From NCBI GenBank assembly GCA_947474995.1, contig CANJNJ010000022.1:1-47508 (forward strand): a DNA stretch of 47,508 bases, in the 5' to 3' direction. Source of the stretch: Opitutaceae bacterium. GTDB lineage: Bacteria; Verrucomicrobiota; Verrucomicrobiia; Opitutales; Opitutaceae. Position 1 is the first letter of the stretch. Every line of letters begins with the position of its first letter. A model generated the notes under the pieces. The model searched no databases and was not told the origin of the DNA. It saw only the letters and a program-made list of their open reading frames with translations. Below, one piece after another: positions 16,582 through 25,214 of this stretch. A program made the translations under genes and the position numbers.

Positions 16582-18045
16582 ATGTCTGAATTACCTTACG
16601 AAATAATCCGCTCCGCGCTGGCCGCGCAGCCGTTGTTCGAGGCGAAGACCTGGCGGCTTTCGCCCGAGGCATGGCCGTTGACGTCGGAACAGGTGGTGGA
16701 ACTCGAGGCCATTGGCACCGCCTGCCTCGAATTTCATCAGGCCCTCGAAACCCTCTACCTGCGATCGGTGGCCGGAAAAAATCTGCTCCGCAACAAGCCG
16801 CTCGTGGCCCCGTGGGTGGCCGATTATCTGGACCGCGGCAAACCGGCCGCGCTCATCGCCCATGCGCGCGATCCGAAAAATCGCGGGACATTTCCTCCGG
16901 TCTTGCGTCCGGATCTGCTGATCACGGATGAGGGTTTCGTCCTGACCGAGCTTGATTCGGTGCCGGGCGGGATCGGGCTGACGGCGTTCTTGAACCGGCT
17001 TTACGCGGGGGAATCTCCAAGCGCCAAACCCCCATTGCCAAACCCGGCGGCGGAGGCGGTCCTGGGCGCGGGCGACGCGATGATTAACCATTTTCACGCG
17101 GCCCTCGCGGCGCTGCGCCCCGAAATCCGCAATCCCCTGATTGCCCTGGTCGTCAGCGATGAGGCGGCGACCTATCGGCCCGAGATGCAGTGGCTCGCGC
17201 ACGAATTGCAGCGGCAGGGCCGGCGGGTATTTTGCCTGCGACCGGAGGATGTTTTTCCGCTCGAAAACTCCCTTTTCCATGACGCGGACGGCAACCCCGA
17301 GAAGATCGACATCATCTACCGGTTCTTCGAGCTGTTCGAACTCGGCAATATTCGAACCGAGAAATTCTTTTTCGAGGCGTGGACCGCGGGCGAGGTCGTC
17401 ATCACGCCGCCGATGCGGCATTTTCAGGAGGAGAAACTCGCCCTCGCGCTTTTTCATCACCACTTGCTGGCCGATTATTGGGCCGAAGCGCTGAATGCGC
17501 GGTCGTTGAAATTGCTGCGCGCGCTGATCCCGCCGTCGTGGATTATCGATCCCGCGCCATTGCCGCCCGGCGCCGTGCTCGATGGTCCGCGGGTGGGCGG
17601 CCGGGCGCTGAATGACTGGCGGGATTTGGCCGGCGCTTCGCAGAAGGAGCGCGACCTGATTATCAAGATCAGCGGCTATCACGAAACGGCCTGGGGCGCG
17701 CGGAGCGTGGTCCTCGGCAGCGATTGTTCGCGCGAGGAATGGCAGCAGGGCGTGGACCGCGCCATCGAACTCGCTCCGACTAACCTGCACATCCTGCAAA
17801 TCTACAAAAAGCCGCGCCGGTTGGAGCACACGCTCTACGAATCGCCCGAGGCCGGCCAGCCTGCCGTGGCCTTGGCAAAGGCGGGGCGGTTGCGTCTCTG
17901 CCCCTACTATTTTGTGACCGGCGGCCAGGCGCGGTTGGCGGGTGCGCTCGCGACCTTTTGTCCCCCCGACAAGAAGATCATCCACGGAATGCAGGATGCC
18001 GCCTTACTCCCGTGTCGGATCGCGGCGCGGCCTGACTCTCGTTAG
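16582..18045 (+). CDS. Unknown protein, possibly ATP-grasp-like, 487 aa
   Basis: A soluble protein without signal peptide or membrane helix. I do not recognise a named family. The C-terminal half has features seen in circularly permuted ATP-grasp proteins: DLIIKISGYHETAWGARSV resembles an ATP-binding Lys strand, then HILQIYKKPRR, then RLRLCPYYFVTGG and the closing HGMQDAALLPC. Upstream, LRPDLLITDEGFVLTELDSV and the stretch ITPPMRHFQEEKLALALFHH are also typical of that fold. If so, it would ligate a carboxylate to an amine at the cost of ATP; substrates are unknown. The start ATG 16582 follows a repeat-filled spacer. It appears to be a single-gene unit before the palindrome at 18058. Confidence 0.6.
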   Translation: MSELPYEIIRSALAAQPLFEAKTWRLSPEAWPLTSEQVVELEAIGTACLEFHQALETLYLRSVAGKNLLRNKPLVAPWVADYLDRGKPAALIAHARDPKNRGTFPPVLRPDLLITDEGFVLTELDSVPGGIGLTAFLNRLYAGESPSAKPPLPNPAAEAVLGAGDAMINHFHAALAALRPEIRNPLIALVVSDEAATYRPEMQWLAHELQRQGRRVFCLRPEDVFPLENSLFHDADGNPEKIDIIYRFFELFELGNIRTEKFFFEAWTAGEVVITPPMRHFQEEKLALALFHHHLLADYWAEALNARSLKLLRALIPPSWIIDPAPLPPGAVLDGPRVGGRALNDWRDLAGASQKERDLIIKISGYHETAWGARSVVLGSDCSREEWQQGVDRAIELAPTNLHILQIYKKPRRLEHTLYESPEAGQPAVALAKAGRLRLCPYYFVTGGQARLAGALATFCPPDKKIIHGMQDAALLPCRIAARPDSR

Positions 18046-18057
18046 GTGCTTCGAAAC

Positions 18058-18141
18058 CGGCTAATTTAGAAGCCGTGAAACCAGGAACGGATCGGCCGAC
18101 ACTGGTTCGGATCTCTTGGCTCCTTGGCTTCTAAATTAGTT
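18058..18141. repeat. Intergenic palindrome, single copy here
   Basis: The outer arms ctaatttagaagcc and ggcttctaaattag are perfect inverses; inner parts (aaaccaggaa, ctcttggctcc) pair more loosely. It lies between the ATP-grasp-like gene and the giant Sel1/LysM gene. Confidence 0.75.
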
Positions 18142-18223
18142 TGATGCGCCTTGCTCAAGGCTAGGGTATTATACTTACTTAAGTTTGATACGACTTGCTC
18201 AAAACTAGGGTTTTAGCCTTACT
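18139..18223 (+). promoter_or_regulatory. Two direct repeats upstream of the giant Sel1/LysM gene
   Basis: Two copies of a roughly 41-bp sequence, at 18139-18179 and 18183-18223, share the core gtttgat-cg-cttgctcaa followed by ctagggt. The period is 44 bp and the second copy ends eight bases before the GTG start. The spacing of about four helical turns would suit tandem binding of one regulator. The region is A/T-rich compared with its surroundings and may hold the promoter. This is inference from position. Confidence 0.4.
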
Positions 18224-18231
18224 CACCGACA

Positions 18232-21200
18232 GTGCTGAAACGCATTTGGACCATTCGAAATCGCACCATTCCCCGGGGGGGGCGTGTCCTCACCGCCATC
18301 GCGATGTTCTTGATTGCCGCGGTCGAATCCGCGGTTCACGCGCAGGCGGATCTGGCCACGATTCGTGCCCGGGCGGATCAGGGCGATGCCGAGGCGATCA
18401 ACGCGCTCGCCAACGTCTATGCCAACGGACAGGGCGTCCCGCAAAATCTTGCCGAGGCCCTGCGTCTTTATCAGTTGGCGGCGGATCGCGGGCTGGCCCC
18501 GGCGAATTTCAATCTCGGGATGATGCACGAGCTGGGCCGCGGCGTGCCCGCGGATCCCGCGACGGCGTTCAAGCACTATCTGCGGGCGGCCGAGCAGGGA
18601 TTTTCTCCGGCGCAGTTCAATGTCGGCAACATGTACGCTGGCGGCCTTGGGGTTAAGCAGGATTTTTTCGAAGCGGCGCTGTGGTTTCGACAGGCGGCCG
18701 ACCGCGGGGTGCCCGAGGCGCAGTATAATCTGGGCCTCGCCTATGAATTGGGCCGCGGGGTTGCGAAAGACGAGCCGGCCGCGCAAAAATGGTATCGGTC
18801 CGCGGCGGTGCAGGGGTACGCCCGGGCGCAGTACAATCTCGCCCTGATGCTGGAAGAGGGGCGGGGCTCGCTGGCGGATGCGGCGGGTGCGATTGAACAG
18901 TATCGCGCGGCCGCCACGCAAAATTTCGCGCCGGCCCAGAACAACCTTGGGATTTTGCTGGCCGAGGGCCGCGGCGCGCCGGTCAATCTGGTCGAGTCGT
19001 ATGTGTGGCTCTCGGTCGCCGTGGACAACGGGGCGAAGCCGACGGGCCGCGACCTGGTCGCGCAGCAGCTGACCTCGGCGCAGCTGGGCGAGGCGAACAT
19101 CGGCGTGGCAAAACTTCGCGCGCAATTGCTGGCAAAGGCGGCAGCGCCGGCGCCCGCGCCCGTGGTCGCCGCCGCGCCGGCTTCGGCTCCCGTGACGCCG
19201 GCGACCGTTCGGGCAGCGTCGGCGGCTCCGAGCCAGAGTGCGGTGTCGGCGGATGCAGCGGCTTTGAATTCCCGACTCGCCGCGGCTCAGGCCGAAATGG
19301 AAAAGATGAAGGCCGAGAACGCCCGGCTGACCGGGGCCTCCCAGTCTCTCGCGCAGGAAAAAACCCGCCTCGAGCAGCAGCTGGCGGCCGCCGGCACGGC
19401 GGCAAGCACGGCGCGATCGGCCCAGACGGAACGCGATACGCTCGCCCAGCAGCTCGCGGCGCTGCAGGCGGCGCTCAATGACGCCAAGCAGGCGTCGACG
19501 CGTCTCACGGCCGAAAACAATCAACTCAAGGCAGCGAACACGGCGGCAAGCCAGACCAAGCAAGCCGAGGCGGCCCGCGCCAATGACATCGCCGCGCTGA
19601 ATTCGCGGCTCACGGCTGCCGCGGCTGACACGGAGAAATTACGGACCGAGAACGCGCGGCTCGCGGCGGCGGCCGAGGCGGCGCAGGTGGAAAAGACGAC
19701 GTTGGAGAAGCGCCTGTCCACCGCCGCCAACGCGGCGTCCCTCTCGACCCTGCGGACGCAGGTGGAGCAACTGTCGCGCGACGCGGATACGTTGCGGGCG
19801 GAAAAGGCCGAGGCGCAGCGCCAGGCCGCGCAGATGGCGACGGAGTTGCAATCCTCCCGCGATGGCGCCGCCGCCGCGACCGTGGGAACACCCGGACTTC
19901 CGCCGGCCGGCGCGACAACCATCCAGCAGCTCGCCGCGTCGGACGGCCGGATCGCCAAGCTCCTCACGGACAATCAACGGCTGAATGACGATGTGAAGCG
20001 CTCGACGATCGAGCTCGCCAACCTGGGTCGCCAGTTGCGCTCGGCGCAGGAAAAAATCACCGCGATCGAGAAAAAAGGCTCCGCGGCAGGGGCCGGGGGA
20101 GCGATCGGTGGCACCGCGGCGGATGGCGCCAAAGTCGCGGAGCTGACGCGGCAGGTTGAAGATCTGCGGGCCTCGAACGAAAGGATCACCGTCGAAAATC
20201 GTCGGCTCGCGACTGCCCAGTCGGGTGGCGCGCCGAATCCGGCGGACGCCCAAAAGGCTGCCCAACAACTGGCGGCCGTCCAGGCCGACGTGACGCGCCT
20301 GCAGGCGGAGAATGCGAAATTGAAACAAAGCGCGGGTGGCGCGGCGGAAGTGCCGGCGCTCCAGCAGCGGGCGACCCGCGCGGAACAGTCGCTCGCCGAG
20401 GTGGCGAAGCAGCGCGAAACCCTGGTGGCGGAAAAAGCCGCGCTCGAACGCCGCATCGCCGAGGGCGCGGCCCGTCCGGCGGCGCCGGGCACCGATCCGG
20501 CCCAGCTTCAGGCCTTGCGGACGCAGCTGACGACCGCAGAAAAAGCCGCGGCCGAGGCGCGGGCGGAACGCGATCGCATTGCGGCGCAATTAACCGATTT
20601 GCAGCGGACGGCTCAGACCTCAACCGCCGACCGGGGGGCGATGGAGCGGCTGCAGGCGCAATTGGCCGAGGCCAATCGTTCGCTGGTGCAGAGCGGCCAG
20701 GCGGCCAAGGAACTCGTGTCGGCGAGGGAAGCGCAGGCGATTTTTCGGAATCAATTGGCTGACGCGCAGTCAAAATTGACCGCCGCCCAACAGGCGCAGG
20801 CGGCGGGAGTGGAGGCGACGCTGCGCCTGGCCGACGCCTCGGCCAGGCTGACGGCGGTTACGGCGGAACGCGACCGCCTGGCGGTGGCCAATCAGGCTGC
20901 GGCCGCGGATCGCAATACGCTGGAAAAGTTGAATGCGCAGCTCGAAGGTGCCGGCCGCTCGATTGCGGAACTCAACGCGCGCAACGACAGCCTGCAGAAG
21001 GATCTCGAAGTTTCCCGGCAGAGTGTAGCCGCGGCCCTCGCCGCCCAGGCGTCGGCGGCCAAGGCCGCGCCGACCGAGGCGATTAAGCTCGAGATGCAGA
21101 CGCTGCAGAATCAGGTGCAATCGCTTGAGTCGCAACTCGAGGAGGACCGGAAAAATTCGTCGCGGGACATCGCGGCCCTCGCCTCGCAACTCCAGAGCGC

Positions 21201-22596
21201 ACGGGAGTCCAGCCGTTCGCTCGGCGAAGCCAACCGCGCGCTCTTGCAGTCGAGGGGTTCCGAAGACTCGGCGATCAAGAGCGTGGCGGCGGAGCTCGAC
21301 GCGAAGGCCAGGGCGGCGCAGGCGGAACTCGACAAGGCGCGGGCGGAACAAAACCGCCTCGCGGCGGAACTCGAGTCGCGTGGCCGCGAACTCGAAGCGG
21401 CGCGCGCGGCGGCCCGGGCGCCGGCCCAGGAGCGTGATTCGCTGCGGCTGCAGGTGGAGGATCTGGTCGGTCGGATTTCCGAAATGGACCGGCGCCTCGC
21501 GCAGTTCAAGCAGGCGGCGGATGCGGCGAAGGCGGAGACGGAAAAGTCGCGTTCCGACTACGCGGCGCTGCAGTTGAAGAACGGCGAGATCGAAAAAGCC
21601 GCCGCCCAGCAAAGTGCGGCCGTGGCCGAGCTCACCGGGCTCAATGAAAAACTTTCCACCGAGCGCGCGGCCTTGGAAAAACAGGTTGCCCAGTTGCGCC
21701 AGTCGTCCGAGCAGGCGCGAGCCGAGCTCGCCGAGCTGAAGGCGCGGGCGGCCAGCAGTGATCGCCTGGCGCAGGAAAATCTCGCGACCATCAACGAACT
21801 GGGTGCGACCAACGAAAAATTGCAGACGCAGCTTAAGGACCTGGGCACGCGGATTAACGCCGTCCAGGCGGAGAACGCGCGGTTGGCGGCGGCGGCTGAA
21901 TCCGGTGCGGGCACCCGGACGGAACTCAACGACGTGAAAGCCCGCCTGGCGGAGGCGCTCAAGGGGGCCGATCAGAATGGTTCGACGGTGGCGGAATTGA
22001 CCGGCGCGAACGATCGGCTGACGGCGAACCTGAAGGAATTGCAGGAGCAGCTCAATACGCTGCGGAAGGAAAACACGCGGCTCGCGGCGAGCGACCAGGC
22101 ACGACTCGAAGCGGAGCGGCGCGTGGAAAGCCTGTCGGCCGCGGCGAATCAACTGGCCACCGCGCAGCGGGAACTCGCAAGCGCGCGGGCGGAAGTCCTG
22201 CGGCTCACCGACACCGTGCAAACGGTGGACCGCGATCGCAGTTCCCGGATCGCTCAGCTCCAACAGGAGAACGCGGCCATCAACGCGCGGTTGCGCCAAG
22301 CCCAGGGGACCTTGGATCAAATCGCGTCGGCGGCCCGACTCATCAACGGTGGTTCGCCGCTCAACTCCGCCCCGTCATCGGGACTGGCAGGCAGCATCCC
22401 CACGATTCCGGTGGCTCCGGCCGCCGCGCCGGCTCCGGCGCGAGTTCACGTGGTCGCCGAGGGCGATTCGCTCACGCGGATCAGTGCCCGTTACTACGGC
22501 ACGACCAACCGGTGGCAGGATATTTACGACGCGAATCGCGATGTCCTCAAAGGCGAGAATGCGTTGCGCCCCGGCCAGCGCCTGAAGATTCCGTAA
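18232..22596 (+). CDS. Giant exported Sel1-repeat, coiled-coil and LysM protein
   Basis: 1454 aa from the GTG at 18232. Residues 1-38 look like a signal peptide with a long basic start and VESAVHA cleavage region. Residues about 40-285 are tandem Sel1-type TPR repeats (for example AAEQGFSPAQFNVGNMYAGG and ADRGVPEAQYNLGLAYELG). Residues about 310-1350 are an almost unbroken Ala/Gln/Glu/Leu-rich coiled coil (LAAAQAEMEKMKAENARL style). The C-terminal 50 residues form a LysM domain (VVAEGDSLTRISARYYG ... ENALRPGQRLKIP), which binds peptidoglycan. It probably spans the periplasm as a rod anchored to the wall, with the Sel1 module at the other end for protein contacts. The exact function is unknown. 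ATG 18304 is an alternative but would shorten the signal peptide. Confidence 0.85.
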   Translation: MLKRIWTIRNRTIPRGGRVLTAIAMFLIAAVESAVHAQADLATIRARADQGDAEAINALANVYANGQGVPQNLAEALRLYQLAADRGLAPANFNLGMMHELGRGVPADPATAFKHYLRAAEQGFSPAQFNVGNMYAGGLGVKQDFFEAALWFRQAADRGVPEAQYNLGLAYELGRGVAKDEPAAQKWYRSAAVQGYARAQYNLALMLEEGRGSLADAAGAIEQYRAAATQNFAPAQNNLGILLAEGRGAPVNLVESYVWLSVAVDNGAKPTGRDLVAQQLTSAQLGEANIGVAKLRAQLLAKAAAPAPAPVVAAAPASAPVTPATVRAASAAPSQSAVSADAAALNSRLAAAQAEMEKMKAENARLTGASQSLAQEKTRLEQQLAAAGTAASTARSAQTERDTLAQQLAALQAALNDAKQASTRLTAENNQLKAANTAASQTKQAEAARANDIAALNSRLTAAAADTEKLRTENARLAAAAEAAQVEKTTLEKRLSTAANAASLSTLRTQVEQLSRDADTLRAEKAEAQRQAAQMATELQSSRDGAAAATVGTPGLPPAGATTIQQLAASDGRIAKLLTDNQRLNDDVKRSTIELANLGRQLRSAQEKITAIEKKGSAAGAGGAIGGTAADGAKVAELTRQVEDLRASNERITVENRRLATAQSGGAPNPADAQKAAQQLAAVQADVTRLQAENAKLKQSAGGAAEVPALQQRATRAEQSLAEVAKQRETLVAEKAALERRIAEGAARPAAPGTDPAQLQALRTQLTTAEKAAAEARAERDRIAAQLTDLQRTAQTSTADRGAMERLQAQLAEANRSLVQSGQAAKELVSAREAQAIFRNQLADAQSKLTAAQQAQAAGVEATLRLADASARLTAVTAERDRLAVANQAAAADRNTLEKLNAQLEGAGRSIAELNARNDSLQKDLEVSRQSVAAALAAQASAAKAAPTEAIKLEMQTLQNQVQSLESQLEEDRKNSSRDIAALASQLQSARESSRSLGEANRALLQSRGSEDSAIKSVAAELDAKARAAQAELDKARAEQNRLAAELESRGRELEAARAAARAPAQERDSLRLQVEDLVGRISEMDRRLAQFKQAADAAKAETEKSRSDYAALQLKNGEIEKAAAQQSAAVAELTGLNEKLSTERAALEKQVAQLRQSSEQARAELAELKARAASSDRLAQENLATINELGATNEKLQTQLKDLGTRINAVQAENARLAAAAESGAGTRTELNDVKARLAEALKGADQNGSTVAELTGANDRLTANLKELQEQLNTLRKENTRLAASDQARLEAERRVESLSAAANQLATAQRELASARAEVLRLTDTVQTVDRDRSSRIAQLQQENAAINARLRQAQGTLDQIASAARLINGGSPLNSAPSSGLAGSIPTIPVAPAAAPAPARVHVVAEGDSLTRISARYYGTTNRWQDIYDANRDVLKGENALRPGQRLKIP

Positions 22597-22674
22597 GCGG
22601 GAGCACGGGCGACCGCGACCCCGCGGTTTGAAGAGGGTGGGGCGAGGGCGCCCGCACTCCTAGGAATACCAAAC

Positions 22675-22935
22675 TCAGGCCGCGACAGCCTTGCGGACGG
22701 GCGTCGCGCTAACCGCGGCCTTGGCCGCGTCGGAGGCCAGGTTGGTGAAGAACGCGTCGCGCCGGTCGCGGGCGACGGCGAGGTCCTTCGTGCCGAGCGA
22801 ACGCCGGATACGCTCCTTGGTGAAGGCCGTCGGGTGGATGGTGTAGTGCAGGAACCAGGTCCCGTGGTTGTTCCACAGGTGATGGTTGGGGTTTTCCGGG
22901 CGGACCCGGATACCGGGCAGGGTAGTGATATTCAT
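22675..22935 (-). CDS. Mini-protein resembling an integrase arm-binding domain, 86 aa
   Basis: The central part (NHHLWNNHGTWFLHYTIHP ... KERIRRSLGTKDLAVARDRR) looks like the N-terminal arm-type DNA-binding domain of tyrosine recombinases: a three-stranded sheet, then RRSLGTKD and the A-R-RRD helix. No core-binding or catalytic domain follows; the frame ends in an Ala/Val-rich tail (AKAAVSATPVRKAVAA). It is either a truncated integrase or a free-standing DNA-binding protein. The sequence is clean and has its own ATG at 22935, which favours a real gene. A strong hairpin-plus-T-run terminator and a possibly structured leader lie directly upstream on the same strand. Confidence 0.6.
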   Translation of the reverse strand: MNITTLPGIRVRPENPNHHLWNNHGTWFLHYTIHPTAFTKERIRRSLGTKDLAVARDRRDAFFTNLASDAAKAAVSATPVRKAVAA

Positions 22936-22977
22936 CGTGCGTGATTTTCTTGGTGGGAGTTATCGCGCAGCAGGGTG

Positions 22978-23012
22978 AAAACAAAAAACCGACCTAGGCA
23001 TCAGGTCGGTTT
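22978..23012 (-). terminator. Intrinsic terminator or attenuator before the mini-protein gene
   Basis: On the minus strand aaaccgacct and aggtcggttt pair perfectly over 10 bp around a 7-nt loop and are followed at once by ttttttgtttt. It lies 43 bases before the start codon of the 86-aa gene. It therefore either ends an upstream RNA or attenuates that gene. Confidence 0.8.
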
Positions 23013-23200
23013 CGTCTTCGGGAGCGTTCTTGGTTCGCTTCCCTTGCGGGTTGCGCACATCCGGGGCCGTCCCCGATCCACCGTGGCCGCTCCCGGCCCG
23101 GTTGGCGGAGCCAGCTTTTAAGGGCCGGCTCGTTCCTGATGCGGGGGCGAACTTGCACAGTGGAGTTTCGTCCGTCCAGTCTTTTTTTCGGGGATTTGTG
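22978..23200 (-). ncRNA. Candidate structured RNA leader or small RNA
   Basis: About 190 bases before the terminator are G/C-rich with several potential stems on the minus strand, such as ccggcc-cttaaaagctggc and cgggccgggagcggcc with gacggccccgg. No protein of a known family is encoded there. I do not recognise an Rfam class. The combination of stems, a strong terminator and a short gene just behind it suggests a cis-regulatory leader or an independent small RNA. This is a pattern-based guess. Confidence 0.3.
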
Positions 23201-23233
23201 AAACCAATTTGGGTTAGGATTTGGACGATTGCA

Positions 23234-23289
23234 GGTACGGACGGCTCTCCGAGCCGTCCGCGGACGCCTTCGGAGAGGCGTCCCTACCA
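23234..23289. repeat. Intergenic palindrome, family C, copy 2
   Basis: Same architecture as 5119-5171: ggtacggacggctctccgag on the left and cggagaggcgtccctacc on the right. It lies between the candidate RNA and the stop codon of the DUF3500 gene. The 22936-23330 spacer contains only these elements. Confidence 0.75.
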
Positions 23290-23330
23290 CGAAAATCCAA
23301 TGGCGATCGGAAATCGAAGGGCCGCTTCGC

Positions 23331-24359
23331 TTACTTGCTGTGGTCCTGCGCGTAGTGCTCGCGCAGGATGTCGTAGCCGAAGTCGCCCTTGAATTCGCGA
23401 AAGACGGAGTGGATGTGGTTGGCGTCGTTCTGGGTGTTGTCGAATTCGATGAGAAAATCCGGCCCCTGGATCCGATAGTAGTGCGGATCGCCCCGCTCGA
23501 GGCCGCCGGCCCAGGCGAAGCTGAGTTTGTCGGCTCCATTCGTCAGAATCCGACTCATGGTCGCGTCCGATATTTCTGTCCGCTGCCTGGCGGCGTAGAT
23601 CTTCACGAGGGCGACCAATTGCTCGCGTTGGACCGCGGTGAGCTGCGGGGCCGTGATCCCGAGGGGAGCCAGTGGTTCCGCGCGTTTCTTGTTCGAGGTG
23701 ATGATTTCACCCGGCGCCTTGGGGTCGATGACGGCCAATTTTCGCTGCGCGGCGTCGAGGGATTTCACGAGCGCCCGGCCGGTATCTTCCTCCTCGCCGA
23801 GGACCCGCTCGCCCTTGCGGGGGCCGCTGCGCACTTCGGCCGGGTTACTGCCGATGAAGGATGGCGCAAAGAAGACCCGCGCGCCGTCCACCAACGTGAA
23901 ATTGAACGACAGATGGTGTCCCTCGAACCGCCAGCCCCACGATTGCTTGGCGTCGGGCGTGCCAAACACGGTTACCAGATAATTGGAGGGATCGCGGCGT
24001 CCGGGCGGATTGTCTTTCTCCAGTTCTTTGAGCACGAGTTCCATCGACATGATGGCCTCGGCGCGGGTGAGGCCGCGCTGGCTGAGACCCGAGCGGAGCA
24101 GCGCCATGGCGAGTTCGCGCTGCTTGGGGTTCATTTGCTTGAGCGGCAAACCCTGGCGCGGCACCGGCGTGAAGAACCAGTTTTCCCGTTCGGCATCCGT
24201 GAGCGTGTAGGTGGCCTGCTTTTTCTGCTCGGGTGACAACGCGGCGAGAAAAGCCGTGGCGGAGTCGAGCATGTCCACGGCCGGCGCGTGGGCGCGGGCC
24301 AGTGTGGAGCTGAGGACCAAGGCAAGAGCAGCCAGGAGATGGCGGGGGTACACGTGCAT
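23331..24359 (-). CDS. Secreted DUF3500 family protein
   Basis: A 342-aa protein with a signal peptide (MHVYPRHLLAALALVLSSTLARAHA). The mature part carries the DUF3500 hallmarks: TDAERENWFFTPVPRQGLPL near the N-terminus, VTVFGTPDAKQSWGWRFEGH and LSFNFTLVDG in the middle, and GPDFLIEFDNTQNDANHIHS with VFREFKGDFG at the C-terminus. The conserved WGWRFEGHH and DNTQNDANHIH blocks contain several His/Asp residues that may bind metal. The biochemical function of the family is not established to my knowledge. ATG 24359 gives a proper signal peptide. It is divergent from the A-type Fe-S carrier gene, with an 80-base shared promoter region. Confidence 0.88.
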   Translation of the reverse strand: MHVYPRHLLAALALVLSSTLARAHAPAVDMLDSATAFLAALSPEQKKQATYTLTDAERENWFFTPVPRQGLPLKQMNPKQRELAMALLRSGLSQRGLTRAEAIMSMELVLKELEKDNPPGRRDPSNYLVTVFGTPDAKQSWGWRFEGHHLSFNFTLVDGARVFFAPSFIGSNPAEVRSGPRKGERVLGEEEDTGRALVKSLDAAQRKLAVIDPKAPGEIITSNKKRAEPLAPLGITAPQLTAVQREQLVALVKIYAARQRTEISDATMSRILTNGADKLSFAWAGGLERGDPHYYRIQGPDFLIEFDNTQNDANHIHSVFREFKGDFGYDILREHYAQDHSK

Positions 24360-24435
24360 CTGCTCTTTAAGAGCGAGGGCGGGAGCAGTGGCAAGGCGGG
24401 ATCAAAAAGTTGCACTTGCCGGGCACGCGTATTTG

Positions 24436-24864
24436 GTGAGGGCAGTGGAAACCGCCGTCACCGCCATCACTACGCTTACGCCGGCCGGAGGTGGCCCCGA
24501 CCTGGACCGGCTGCCGGAGGGAGTTCGCGAAGGTAATGAGAACCTTCTCGTCCTCACGCCTTCCGCCGGGACGAAAGTGGCGGCCCTTATTCCGCGGGAG
24601 AACCAGGGCGAATACCTGCGTGTCGCCATCACCGGTGGCGGTTGCAACGGACTCAGTTACAAAATGAAATTTGTGCCGGGGCCGAAGCGGGGCGACATCC
24701 TGGTGCGGACCGCAGGGGTCCGGGTGCTGGTCGATAGCAAAAGCGCTCTCTATATCAAGGGCACGCATCTGGACTATTCCAGCGCCATGGTGGCCGGGGG
24801 CTTCAAATTCTCGAACCCCAATGCCAAGGCCAGTTGCTCCTGCGGGGAGAGTTTCAGTGTTTAG
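24436..24864 (+). CDS. A-type iron-sulfur cluster carrier (HesB/IscA/ErpA family)
   Basis: The C-terminal 105 residues form the A-type domain: LTPSAGTKVAALI, then LRVAITGGGCNGLSYKMKF (first Cys), and KASCSCGESFSV (the CxC pair) at the end. These three cysteines hold or pass a 2Fe-2S or 4Fe-4S cluster to target apoproteins in the cytosol. The frame has no ATG close to the domain; GTG at 24436 or 24445 gives a 30 to 35-residue N-terminal extension without known motifs. No isc or suf genes are next to it, so it is a free-standing carrier, like ErpA. It may serve the Fe-S proteins of the cell generally. The start is uncertain. Confidence 0.82.
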   Translation: MRAVETAVTAITTLTPAGGGPDLDRLPEGVREGNENLLVLTPSAGTKVAALIPRENQGEYLRVAITGGGCNGLSYKMKFVPGPKRGDILVRTAGVRVLVDSKSALYIKGTHLDYSSAMVAGGFKFSNPNAKASCSCGESFSV

Positions 24865-24987
24865 AGGCTGGCATCCACTTTCGAACAACGGACAAGGGAG
24901 TCGCGACGCGCTCGTTGCGGTTTTTGGTTTGAGCCAACCAAAGTTCATGACCGGCTCTAGAAGCGCGTCTCGAATGGGGGCCGTTGG

Positions 24988-25096
24988 TTGTCATTCTGAG
25001 CGCCAGCGAAGATACCGAGCGAAGCAAGCGTTCGAGCATCCCCGCAAACGGGGTGACTCACGGCATGGATTCTTCCCGGCGTGCAGAATGACAGGT
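24988..25096. repeat. Intergenic palindrome, family D, copy 2
   Basis: The outer arms gttgtcattctgagcg and gcagaatgacaggtc are inverse copies around a longer centre with its own small hairpin (ccccgcaaacgggg). It is related to 14681-14766. Apart from this element the 24865-25214 spacer holds nothing recognisable. Confidence 0.7.
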
Positions 25097-25214
25097 CTTT
25101 CGAGCCACGTGGGGCGGAACTCAACCGGGGTTTTCGCTTAGCGAAAACCCTTGCTCCCGCTCCGGTTCCGCGAGAAATACCTAGCCGACCTAACACTAGT
25201 CCAAACCCTTATTG

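Noticed and set aside
20770-22320. A 516-codon minus-strand frame opposite the coiled-coil gene
   Set aside because: Leu/Arg/Gly-rich antisense of a heptad-repeat sequence; no start context or domain.
22994-23539. A 181-codon minus-strand frame covering the candidate structured RNA
   Set aside because: It overlaps the DUF3500 coding end and a palindrome, ends in the terminator stem and has no protein-like pattern; an RNA explanation is simpler.
25211-25213. ATT start codon for infC, as in Escherichia coli
   Set aside because: The ATT at 25211 is out of frame; the IF3 frame starts at TTG 25212 or ATG 25215.
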